From Gentiana macrophylla (Eukaryota; Streptophyta; Magnoliopsida; Gentianales; Gentianaceae), in NCBI GenBank assembly GCA_026214975.1, contig JAOBSW010001148.1, forward strand, positions 62,001 to 126,000: a stretch of 64,000 bases of DNA, in the 5' to 3' direction. Made by a program: the position numbers and the translations under genes. Shown in pieces: positions 1-9,126 of the stretch (its first letter is position 1; each line of letters opens with the position of its first letter). Below the pieces are notes generated by a model that was given only the letters and a program-made list of their open reading frames with translations, was not told the DNA's origin and made no database searches.

Positions 1-564
1 CTTCGATTTAAATCGAAATATATACTTAGCAGATTCCTGTGAATATTAGTCTCATTGAAATACATATATCATCGGTGATCCAAATTTCTTGTGTTTATAA
101 AAACACTATGGTGACTTCTCTTACATCTAACTTTTTATTATTAAGTTAGATTACACCATTTTAATTATAACCAAGTTCCAATCATAATTTAACTTGTGGA
201 ACTTAGACCTTGTACACAAGGTATATGTAATCAGTTTAGGTCATCATAGACTTCCCAAAATTCTGATTCCATATCCTTGACTTTTAATATTAAGTTTGAT
301 CCCTTAGCCTTCAATAACTGAGTTTGAACCCTCAGCATTCAATCTTCAGCAGGTTCCCTAAACTAGTCTACTGACTTAGGTACCCTACTGACCTAGACAG
401 GTTTGCTGTTGAAAGTCAGCTGACCTTTTACAGTGCTTGTTTGATCAAACCTATACAAGATCAAACTCTAATAAACCTATATATTTGACCTAGACATCTT
501 TTTGCCTTTGCTCTATAACACCTAGTCAGGCACTCATCACTAAAACTTAAAAATAAGTCCAACA
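1..564 (-). mobile_element. SIRE-like Copia LTR, terminal fragment
   Basis: This is the end of a long terminal repeat whose other side lies left of the window. It ends in TCCAACA at 564 and abuts Copia-A1 sequence at 565. Its last 350 bases follow the same order of blocks as the ends of the SIRE-A LTRs (28860-29374 and 46850-47369): repeated 'gagtttga..cctcag' phrases, 'cagtgcttgt', 'actctaataaa', 'gacatcttttt' and a terminal 'tccaaca'. It is clearly more diverged than those two are from each other. Orientation is inferred from SIRE-A. Whether it is a solo LTR or the edge of a full element cannot be seen. Confidence 0.7.
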
Positions 565-829
565 ACCACAAAATATTAAGGATAACAACTATACAAATCT
601 TTGGCTGAGATTTTATCACCTATATCAACTATATAGTGACACCAATCTAGTATGTTAGATTCATTGACCGTTCAACTTTATCGGAATAACATTTATTCCT
701 TACAATTGAATTGTCTATTAAATCCTATCATATCACTGAAATTGTGTTCTTTATAAGAACTAAAATTCAATAACATTTATTTACTTCCTTTATCATTTTA
801 CTAGATTCAGAATACAATATGGCAAAATG
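565..829 (-). mobile_element. Copia-A1 internal fragment 1
   Basis: The reverse complement of this stretch matches Copia-A2 internal sequence at about 21228-21475. Shared phrases include the TTTAGTTCTTAT.AAGAA run, the AATAAATGTTATTCCGATAAAG run and the TAACATACTAGATT run. It belongs to the oldest element in the window and is interrupted at 829 by the Athila-like solo LTR. No open reading frame survives. The family match is seen in the sequence; the minus orientation follows from Copia-A2, whose LTR, primer site and polypurine tract read on the plus strand. Confidence 0.8.
825..829. repeat. Target site duplication AAATG
   Basis: AAATG at 825-829 is repeated at 4013-4017, directly flanking the solo LTR. 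A perfect 5-bp duplication is expected for an LTR-retrotransposon integrase. The Copia-A1 sequence reads across the two copies when they are joined. Confidence 0.85.
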
Positions 830-1083
830 TGATCACGTGTAAGTCACTAATGTCAATATTACTAGCAAGAATACTAGGTACATCATAGTATAGTAAATGC
901 GAGTCAAGGTCGATCCCACAGAGACAATGCAAGCATAAGTATAAATGACTCTAACCTAATTAAGAAGCAACATAGAGGCGGTCATTGACCAACAATAACA
1001 TAAAAGAAAACAAACATGGTATTCCTCTCCCTCTCCTCACCGATCTACTAACTTGGATTAGTTAATCGTTATGTTTACTTTTC

Positions 1084-2819
1084 TGTTATGTGTAGTGCCC
1101 GAAAGGCAATTATCTAATTGGTTTTATGACAGAATTAATAATTCATCTTATTATATGCATGAATGCTTATAATTAAGACACTACTGAAAACCCTAAGTAC
1201 CTCGTTTATGTAATCTCCTAACTCAGTGTATGGCTATACACAAGAGGATTGAGTTAGTGAGATGTACTTAAAATTAACATAGTTCGTAGCGTTTATTACT
1301 CTGAGTACGGGTCTCAAGATTAATTTTCTAATAATGCGTCTAGAACACTTTAGATGTGACAGTCTTATCCGGACTGTCGGTAATAGGGTACCTACTGGGG
1401 CATTTATATATGAGGATAATCATATAGGGATGGACCGATTTTATATGAGTACTCGATATAATTCCGTGGTCCAGAAGTCTGATCGAATCACAAGATGATA
1501 ATATATGGATTAATCTCAACCCTGAGGTGATCACAGACAACTGCTTAGACTAGGGTAGAGTTTGATGTGTTAGTAAGGATCACTTCACAGTATGTGGTCC
1601 AACACTTCTCGTTGGCTCTATTCTGGGATGAGTGAGTAGTCTGTGCTATCACAGATATGGAATCCATTCCTTCCCTCGGGAAGTAGACAGACAGTTCCCT
1701 TATTTGTTAATCCTAGAAACTGATCGATCCGCGGAGTTCATATTATATTAGTTATGAACTAATTGATCACTAGGGGTTAATGGTAAATAAGGATAAGAGG
1801 TTTCGAGAAGGGTTTACGGAGATATCTCGAATCGAAACAAACAGTCTGTGGAGGACTTATCCATATGCAATGATTATATCAGTGGACGCTTATCAACTCA
1901 TAGTTTAGTATAAGTTATCTATATTCGGCACAGTTCAGTTTCGGGTTTATGGTGGTGTAATCCCGGAATTAATAGATTGAATATAATTGTTCGGTCTAAC
2001 GAATAATTTTATTTATTTTATTGTAGCTACTGAACATGGGTCCATGGATTGGACTATTTAATTGATATGTGGATTGATTGTTTAGTTGGACTAGATAATT
2101 AAATACATGGAAAAGAAATTTTTTGTGGACTCGGCCCAATGTGATGGAAATTTCGAGTGGCTCTATACTTCTAAGGTTTTGGCCAAAATTTAATGGTAAA
2201 TAATTATTAAGGAATTAGTTTTCTTGGATAATTGTTTAACATATGATTTAATCATTTATTTGTAAAGTGATAAATCATGGAATATTGGATAATATATTTA
2301 CTTATCCTAATTTGTTTAGGATATATATAATATTTATCTTATATTTAAATTAAGGATTAATTTAATAATTATCTCTTAATTATTACATCCTTGGAGGACA
2401 AGGATTACTTTCCTATATAAAGAGAGTTCTCCCAAGCCTTTTACATCACATAATTTCGGTTTTGAGGAAGTATTAAGGCTTAGAATTTTTGGCCTTAAGT
2501 ACTTGGGTTTGAGTTTCAGAAAACTTCGGGTTTTCTAAGGTAGCATATCGAGGAGGTCCGTCGGCTTGAAACACCATCCACCTGGTGGTGCTTGGAGACA
2601 TACGTTGGAAGACTTTGGCTTCTCAACTTGGCTCTCAACTAGCTCGGATTGGATTGACCTTGTTCTTGGCGTTGTGCACCATAAAAAGGTTGGTAATCTA
2701 ACCCCCTCATAGGTTAGATCTATTATTTATGTATTTTGCATTGTTTACATCTAGATCTATCCTATTCCGCAACGTAATCGGGTGGATCAATGATCCATCC
2801 GGCGATATTACATCCTACA
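1084..2819 (+). mobile_element. Copia solo LTR nested in the Athila-like LTR
   Basis: This 1.74-kb insert starts TGTTATGTGT and ends ATCCTACA, typical TG...CA Copia ends. It has a plus-strand TATA box (TATATAAAGAG near 2414) followed by an LTR-like tail. No internal region is present, so it is a solo LTR. It is unrelated at sequence level to the Copia-A LTRs. The flanks (TTTTC at 1079-1083 and ACTTC at 2820-2824) match only partly, so the exact ends are uncertain by a few bases. No coding region is supported inside it. Confidence 0.65.
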
Positions 2820-3578
2820 ACTTCCCCACATAATTTACTTAGATTAATCATAAACTTTCATTTTAATTATCACTATCAGCTACGGGTGCAATTTCTACTC
2901 CTATCTACTCCGACAATGGCATTAGACAATCTATACGCAAGCTACCCTCCTTAATTTGTCCGTAATAGCCCATACGCATAAAGAACTTGAATTATCAGTA
3001 TTGAGCACTAACTCATACTGCTAACCCGCCTAGACAGCTGTCGACATTGACCAGCACGTTCCAAGGGTCCATTCTAGACTATATCCAAACTTAGCACTTC
3101 ACTATTCGTATTTCATGCTAGTTTATGAATATAATAAGTAGATTGGCTAGATCTAACCTACCGTTAATTAAACCTATCGATCAATGTAGCTGTAGTGAAT
3201 CCAGTTATAGGTTTTCTAAATATTGCCTCGGTAAACCGGTATAGACCGCCGGGCGGCTTTTCCTAATTTCTGGATCTACATTGCTCTGATATTAATAAAA
3301 TAAGTAAATTATAGGGAATTTGAACATGCAGATTAACTAAAACACATAAATACGAACATATCTATCATATTGAAGACAGTAAAGGAACGTTCAAAGCTTC
3401 AAACCTTCAACAATGGAGATCTAGCTTGATCTACTCAAGCTAGAGATGATGGAAGAAGGGAGGAAACAAGAAATAACTCTCCAAAGCTCAAAAAACTTTA
3501 TTGCATAATAATATGTAATGAAATATATAAAACTTATCAAAAACTATTAATCATATGAAATCTTTCAGAATGTGTGGC

Positions 3579-3586
3579 TTTATATA
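3579..3586 (-). promoter_or_regulatory. TATA box of the Athila-like solo LTR
   Basis: The minus strand reads CTATATAAAG here. By homology with the Athila-1 and Athila-2 LTRs, this lies downstream of the paired-motif region and would set the start of retroelement transcription towards lower coordinates. Confidence 0.6.
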
Positions 3587-3668
3587 GATACAATAGCCGA
3601 CTTAAGACTCTCTAAAACCCTAACCGACCAGATAATGCAGCAGAATCAATTTCGTGTCGAACAAGTCG

Positions 3669-3705
3669 CCGGTTTACCGGGCCTAGCCCTCAGGTTAGCG
3701 GGCCT
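3669..3705. promoter_or_regulatory. Paired motif upstream of the TATA box (solo LTR)
   Basis: A 12-bp dyad, CCGGTTTACCGG (3669-3680), is followed by a related copy, AGGTTAGCGGG (3692-3702). The shared core CGGGCCT occurs at 3678-3684 and 3699-3705, 21 bp apart. The position, about 85 bp upstream of the TATA box on the minus strand, corresponds to the motif arrays of the other two Athila LTRs. Confidence 0.45.
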
Positions 3706-4017
3706 ACTTTTCCTTTCTTTCTTCAGCAGGCTTCTTCTTGGACTTAGATCACTTGGACCAATATATATACTTCTTTCGGTCCAGATCCATTCTCCAATGC
3801 TCCAGATCTGGTACATCATATAAAACACGCAAAACAAGACAAAACAGTACCAAAACCTCAGGAAAATAGCATAGATGCAGAATTATGATCCTAGAAACAC
3901 TCACATAGCATTTAACATATATTCAATATAATAACGAGCCTATTCATCCTCTATTGAGCAGAATTCTAGGTGAATATAGGTATAATTATTGGTACCATTT
4001 AGGGCATTATCAAAATG

Positions 4018-4594
4018 TTGCAACGTTTGCTTCACTTTCCGTATAAGATATCATATATCTGATAATCGACTTGTGCTTAGATATATTTATCTCTACTTAC
4101 TTGCTTAGAATAGAGTCTTCAATAAGTTCTCTATTTAAGCACATGCCCTAACTTTCCATTTTAATCTCTTAAGCACATGTAAATATTTCTTAGTTTGGTC
4201 TTCATAAGACTTAAGAAAATCACAAGAGCTATGTCATAAATTTTATTTCATAAAGAAAATCTAAAGTTTATCAGATAGTTTATTTAACCTTTTAAATTAT
4301 ATTCAAAACATGAACTATTTAATTAACCTTCAAACAATAATTAAAGAATTAAGTCGATACTTAAATCTTACAATTTTGAAAACAACCTTTCCAAAATTTG
4401 TTGTGGTCATTCACATTCAACATATTTAATGTTTGAATTAATTGTCATCGTATGACAGAATGACCTATTGGACATCATCGTATCCAATATATGATTAATT
4501 GGTTAACTCATTTCAGGTGATTTTATCATATCATGAGCTTCCGTTTTGATTAATAATTAAAGACTAAGAGCACTCCATAAAATATGTAGTCTCC
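4018..4594 (-). mobile_element. Copia-A1 internal fragment 2
   Basis: The reverse complement matches Copia-A2 at about 20625-21220, including the stretches around the repeated 'cgtatgac.gaatgac' and 'cttaagtctta' phrases. It continues fragment 1 across the solo LTR and is cut at 4594 by Athila-1. It contains no open reading frame of note. Confidence 0.85.
4590..4594. repeat. Target site duplication TCTCC / TCTCA
   Basis: TCTCC at 4590-4594 is matched by TCTCA at 26832-26836, flanking Athila-1. One base has changed. The Copia-A1 sequence reads through correctly when the two sides are joined, which supports these boundaries. Confidence 0.75.
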
Positions 4595-5684
4595 TGATAA
4601 GAGAATTTTGCAATCCAGTTAATCAAGTAAAAACTCGAAACCTTAGCAAAATCTACTTTCTAATCGGCAGTGGACCGGATCGGTTGTAGGTAGTGCTTGA
4701 GGAGTCTGAGGTCGAAACCATAGAGATTGGCTTTGATTACCACAGCTGACTTAGCACTCACTTCAGGTCAACCAGAAAAATATGACGTTATACTATTGCA
4801 TAAAAGAAATATTATACTAATCAGATTTCTGAATGATTAAAAGAGGTACAGCCGAACTACGATCCAACGGATTACTCTACCCTCAGACAAACAACCCCAG
4901 GAGTGTGCTCTACCTTCCTTGTCTGTCTAATGATAAACTCACAGGTGTGGAGTCCCAATTCTGGTGCTAACTCACACCCTAGGCAAAGCTCATCAACCCT
5001 CCCTTTAGAAGGCCAACTCACCTAACGTGATTAAGTTCTAGACTCGCCCGAGTGAACGATAAAAACCCCGTATTGGACATGGACCTAACGACTAGGGTGT
5101 CAATCTAGTGCACAAGTATGTGTCAAACTACCTTTTAAGCCAAAATGTCTACGGTCCCGAAACCCCGGTTCCCACACTTCGCCGCAACATACATTTATAA
5201 GCTAGGTGTGTGTGATGGTGAACTAGGTGATCAAGCTAGCTCAATTACGATTAAAGCAGGTTTCGTGATATGAATTATCGATTAGAACATTTTATTACGT
5301 GCTACACTACCTCCCGGTTCATCTCCCTAATGGCGTTTCATCCGCTTTCACATAATTCGGCCGTACGAAAGATTTAGCTACTCATTATCGAATTGAAACA
5401 ATAAACGGTAAAGGAATTCATGATATAAATGATAAAAGAACAAGAACCCATGCCCACTTTATTGAAAATTGAGGAAGGACCAAAGTTGTGATCACAAAGA
5501 TCAAATCTTGACAATCAAAATGTAATGGATTGATGTTGTAATGTATCTAATATAATAGAGGATCGAAAAACGAGAACAATGGTATATGGCACTTAATTCT
5601 ACGCTTTTGGACGAAGGAAATCGCCAAAAAAGCTAAAACTATCTAAATTCGTAAAAGTCTGCTGAAGAAAACATTTGAGGTACC

Positions 5685-5692
5685 CTTTTATA
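5685..5692 (-). promoter_or_regulatory. TATA box, Athila-1 3' LTR
   Basis: The minus strand reads CTATAAAAGGG. The same position in the 5' LTR reads CTATAAAATGG (26451-26458). It is the best promoter candidate in the LTR, with the motif array immediately upstream. Confidence 0.7.
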
Positions 5693-5711
5693 GCCTAGGG
5701 CAAAATTCAGC

Positions 5712-5865
5712 TTATCCGTACGGATAACAGGCTATCCGTACGGATCGTTCTTGATTCTCCAGTTTATCCATACGGATGGTAAGCTATCCGTACGAATAAG
5801 TCTCTGTCCAATATTTTTGATCCTGACTGAGATTTGTCTGTACGGACAGACGTTTGTCTGTATGG
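5712..5865. promoter_or_regulatory. Six-copy CCGTACGG dyad array in U3, Athila-1 3' LTR
   Basis: Cores lie at 5716-5723, 5736-5743, 5768-5775, 5788-5795, 5838-5845 and 5858-5865. They form three pairs, each exactly 20 bp start to start. The first copy is a perfect 16-bp palindrome, TTATCCGTACGGATAA (5712-5727); the others vary at one to three bases. The array begins about 20 bp upstream of the TATA box on the minus strand. The core contains GTAC flanked as CCGTAC on both strands, which resembles the binding core of plant SBP/SPL transcription factors; that link is inference. Confidence 0.75.
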
Positions 5866-6209
5866 ATATATGCCTTAACTACAAAAACTTCACTTTTTCC
5901 ATACTTAGCCTTCGTTTCTCGCCTCGGACACGTCTAAACTCATAAATCATCGCTTTCCGGGCTCCCGACTAACCCAAATCCTGCATAAACATGGAAACAA
6001 CAAGCAAAGGCATAACCCTGCAAACTACGGGTGCTCGGGAAATGAGTATAAAGTGCTAAAAGTAGGCCAAGTTTACAGAAAAACTGACAGTTACTCGCCG
6101 TGCATAGAAAACTTCATTAACACTCATTATAGGGTCTAAACTCACCCGAAAACATGCTAGAAACATGATAACCATGGGTTAAACTGTACAGAAAAGTTGG
6201 TTCCTATCA

Positions 6210-6246
6210 CCACCCCACACTTAGCCTTTACTCGCCCTCGAGTAAA
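6210..6246 (-). promoter_or_regulatory. Athila-1 polypurine tract (PPT1) and stem-loop
   Basis: CCACCCCACACTT at 6210-6222 directly abuts the 3' LTR; on the minus strand it is the purine-rich AAGTGTGGGGTGG, the expected primer for plus-strand DNA synthesis. It is followed at 6227-6246 by a perfect 8-bp stem (TTTACTCG / CGAGTAAA) with a four-base CCCT loop. Confidence 0.85.
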
Positions 6247-6862
6247 TCAGGCGATCAAACAATGCCAAGGAATCAACTTTACGGTACATGCATGCGTTTC
6301 AAAATATCAAAGTAAAAGGAACTTAGACAAGTGAATGTAATACCTTGACTCCACAAAATCATGAAACGGAGTGAGTGTGTGGTGAATGACGACGACTTAT
6401 ACTCAATACGGTTACCGGCTTAGAATACCGGACAAACGACTGCACACAATCCTGCCCTTCCTAGAGTCTCCACTAATCAAGGATCACTAGAGCCAGAGAT
6501 CCGGTCAGTTAGGACTTTAAAGGTTATAACGTTAGGCTCGGACGGGGGTTATCGAAAGATAAATTGGGAGTGGAGAAAAGAAAGCACGAGTGAACCTAAT
6601 CATTGCGTGTACTCCCACAACTCGAAAATAGAAAACCACCAAACTTCTTTCGAATTTCCATTAGAACAACATCCAAACTAAACATCATATTAGCTAATAC
6701 GCATACTCCTTTTCCGGCTTTCATTGGTTCGACTTTATTCACTCTTTTTTTTTAACAAACTTTTCTTTCGAACCAAAGGCCACATCGAAGATTCCCTCAA
6801 GCTCCTCCCCTCCTAGATGTTAGCTCAAAACTCCCTCCTCATATCATTTCACATACTCTCTC
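6247..6862. other. Athila-1 3' non-coding region, first part
   Basis: No coding region is supported here. The stretch aligns in patches with 51056-51718 of Athila-2, including a T-rich tract near 6745 and the 'caagctcctcccct' phrase. It is part of the long untranslated region between pol and the 3' LTR. Confidence 0.6.
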
Positions 6863-6890
6863 CCACCCCACACTTGCCTTGGCGAGTGTG
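6863..6890 (-). promoter_or_regulatory. Internal PPT-like tract (PPT2) with stem-loop
   Basis: CCACCCCACACTT at 6863-6875 repeats the true polypurine tract exactly. It overlaps a 10-bp inverted repeat, CACACTTGCC / GGCGAGTGTG, with a two-base loop (6869-6890). The equivalent in Athila-2 is 51719-51746. A second polypurine tract would allow a second plus-strand start, as in some retroviruses; that role is inferred. Confidence 0.5.
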
Positions 6891-7430
6891 TCTAAAGGAA
6901 AAACTAAGTCCACTCGTTGGGTAGTAAAAAAGAAACGTGACCAAATTATCGGCTCAGGGCTAGGAATTATAAGCTAAGTAACTAAAAACGGCTCAAATTT
7001 CGGACGGTGGTCAGACCATTCCTATCAAGGCTTAGGAGGGTTTAGGGGGATAATGTTGGGATGTTGGCTTTTGGCTTTGGTCGCTTCAAAGAAATGCCTT
7101 TCCCGTCATCCCGAACCTACCCAGAGTGAATCCTTTCTATTTCGCCTGAAAACTAGGGGTATAGGTGTGTAAAGGAATCGTACTAAGTATAATCGTCGTC
7201 AAACATGTAATAAAAGTGTTCCGTATCATGATAGAATGGACTCACTGGAAGACATTCACAAGGCTAAAAACCGTTCACTAACTCAACCGTGAACAACATG
7301 CATATATCGCGGTGTTAAAACCCTAAAAAAATTTGAAAATGCCTAGAAATCAACTCGAAACCGAGTAAAACTAAGTTCATCAGATAACGGCAGAGTAAAC
7401 TATGAAAACATACAACTAAGCTAAGTCGTC

Positions 7431-7466
7431 CCACCCCCCACTTTAGTGAAACACCGTCCTCGATGT
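7431..7466 (-). promoter_or_regulatory. Internal PPT-like tract (PPT3) with stem-loop
   Basis: CCACCCCCCACTT at 7431-7443 is a third purine-rich tract on the minus strand. It is followed by a small hairpin with a TCCT loop (7452-7465, one mismatch in the stem). Athila-2 carries the same module at 52286-52322. The stretch from 7467 to 7904 shows no further gene or repeat. Confidence 0.45.
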
Positions 7467-7904
7467 GTGAATGAAAAGGAAAAAGAGACTTAGCTTAGTA
7501 GCCCGGCAAAACGGCATGATCAAGTCCCGTAACGGTCATGAGGTAAAGCATCCCGAATCCCTATATAAAGAAAAAATATCCAAGACATACGTGCACGGGA
7601 CATGGTCCATGTGTCATAGCAAGTAATAAGGGGGAAATCCGGGGATAATCAAAATATTCGACCTCGTTACGTCAGAAAACTCGAATGAGAGTACTATATA
7701 GATAAAGCATCAATCATGATATAAAAAACATCCAAAATCATCATCCATCCATGAATAATCCAGAAAGCAAGTCAAGAAGGCTAAAGTAGTGAAAAGAGGT
7801 GCCTTATGGCTTACAAACCAAGGAGAGAAAAGTAGCACAAAAGTGATCGCAAAACAAAAATTCTACCCAAATCTAAATGGAAACCGAGACACTAACACCC
7901 TGAC

Positions 7905-8585
7905 CTAAAGGAAAACTGAGGACCGACTCGAAAGGAACAACATCGACTCTAAACTCCAGTCTGGTCCTCGGGAGGAGGTAGTGTGGGCTCGAAGCGTATA
8001 GCAGCAGCAGATTGTAGTAAAGTGGTAGCGATGGTAGTGGGCGGTCCCTAGTGTGCTCGGGGTCTCTGTGGTAGGAACAACAGTAGTAGTGGCTGGGACA
8101 GCCTGAGAGGTATCAACACCCTCTCCAGAAGCGCTCGCGGTAGCTCTAAAAATCATCTCGGCTGCATCCTCCTCTAAGTATAACTCGATGGCCTCCTCGA
8201 TGAAAGACGTGAACCGGTAAGCCTCCTTATCTACCTTAAGCTCGGGCATGTCCGGGAGGTTCCTTCCGATCACCTGCACCCTTTCGGTTAACTTGTTCAG
8301 TTGGATCCGCTGCCTGTCTAGCATATGCCGCAGCCCATCCATCATAAAAAACCGGGTGCGAGTCGGTAAGGGAACTGTGCGGATAAAATCAAACGAATGC
8401 TCATCAACTGGCTCTGCCTCAGGACCTTGATCACCCTACTCTGCATCACCCTCAGCCTCGTGCTCAGCATCCACCTCGACAGATGGTCCACCCGGACCCG
8501 TCTGGATAGCGGACTCAACAAAATCGGCTTCTTCGTATACCGCTCATCCAACTCATACTCTTTCACACCCGGCTCCAAACATTAA
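7905..8585 (-). pseudogene. Athila-1 ORF downstream of pol (env position), degenerate
   Basis: The minus strand between the coding end of pol and the 3' LTR holds a broken reading frame. An N-terminal acidic part (about 8578-8400) changes frame and meets a stop. A second open piece begins at 8345 with a basic segment (residues 5-20), continues through an acidic stretch to a Thr/Pro/Ala-rich segment, then becomes frameshifted before its stop at 7905. Athila elements often carry an env-like or unknown ORF here. I see no signal peptide or clear transmembrane helix, and I do not recognise the protein. Calling it an env remnant rests only on position. Confidence 0.4.
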
Positions 8586-8651
8586 CCATTGAGTAGATGG
8601 ATACAAACAAGCTTGGCTCTCTGATCATTCCGGTTCTTCATAAACCATTAA

Positions 8652-8868
8652 GTAGACGGATAAACAACTGTCCATACGGATAAGTTTGAAGGAGATGAAC
8701 TATCCGTACGGATGGTGAAACTGTCCGTACGGATAATAATGTGAAAATCATATTTTTGACCGAGAGTTATCCGTACGGATTAGAAGCTATCCATACGGAT
8801 GAATGACTGACACTGAAAGAATTTGAGTACTGAGAGTTATCCGTCCGGATGATAGCTTATCCGTACGG
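8652..8868. repeat. Internal array of CCGTACGG dyads, Athila-1
   Basis: Copies of the LTR motif recur inside the element, just upstream of the 3' ORF remnant on the plus map. Cores lie at 8672-8679, 8704-8711, 8725-8732, 8771-8778, 8791-8798, 8841-8848 and 8861-8868, with a weaker one at 8652-8659. Pair spacings are 20, 21, 20 and 20 bp. The array is unrelated in its flanks to the LTR array, so the motif itself has been copied or selected, not the LTR segment. Confidence 0.75.
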
Positions 8869-8993
8869 ATGAAGGCAGGCAAAATGAAAATGAAGTTTTA
8901 GATAGAAAAACCCCCTCGTGACCATCCGAACATAACCAAAACACCAAAAACACATCACGTGGGTCTCAAGAACAAACAAAACACAGAGATGGT

Positions 8994-9039
8994 GGGTTGC
9001 CTCCCACCGAGCGCCTTTGTTTAATGTCGTTGGCTCGAC
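8994..9039. other. 46-bp block conserved after pol, Athila-1
   Basis: This block, beginning GGGTTGCCTCCC and ending GTCGTTGGCTCGAC, matches 52758-52803 of Athila-2 at 42 of 46 positions with no gap, although the surrounding non-coding sequence is much more diverged. It lies 87 bp beyond the pol stop. Its function is unknown; an RNA signal (3' processing, packaging or a splice-related site) is possible. Confidence 0.6.
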
Positions 9040-9126
9040 AGAATGACTTAAACTGTGCCGGTTTTTCAAGTTATACTACCGGCACGGGTGAGGAAAACGA
9101 GGGATAGGGAGATGACGGATGGTGGA

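Larger units (their letters stand above)
830..4012 (-). mobile_element. Athila-like solo LTR, split by a Copia solo LTR
   Basis: The LTR is 830-1083 plus 2820-4012, about 1.45 kb. It starts TGATCACGTG and ends GGCATTATCA, the same TGAT...ATCA ends as the two full Athila elements, and is flanked by a perfect AAATG duplication. Its beginning carries the phrase 'gtcaaggtcgatcccacag', nearly identical to the same position of the Athila-2 LTR. No primer site, polypurine tract or coding region accompanies it, so it is a solo LTR left by recombination between two LTRs. A TATA box on the minus strand and a motif pair upstream of it are listed separately. The two parts hold no supported gene. Confidence 0.8.
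4595..6209 (-). repeat. Athila-1 3' LTR
   Basis: This 1,615-bp LTR starts TGATAAGAGA and ends TTCCTATCA. It matches the split 5' LTR closely apart from a roughly 150-bp deletion in the latter. Promoter elements lie at 5685-5692 and 5712-5865 on the minus strand. As the 3' LTR it carries the full six-copy motif array. Confidence 0.95.

Noticed and set aside
3572..3823. An 83-codon frame in the solo LTR
   Set aside because: It lies within U3 of an LTR, runs over the TATA box and motif pair, and has no recognisable domain.
830..4012. A DNA transposon or MITE with TGAT...ATCA ends
   Set aside because: The 5-bp duplication, only four terminal matching bases, and similarity of the start to the Athila-2 LTR support a solo LTR.
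5712..5865. Regular palindromic repeats resembling a CRISPR array
   Set aside because: The DNA is plant nuclear, repeats are about 12-16 bp in pairs, spacers are irregular, and the array lies in an LTR.
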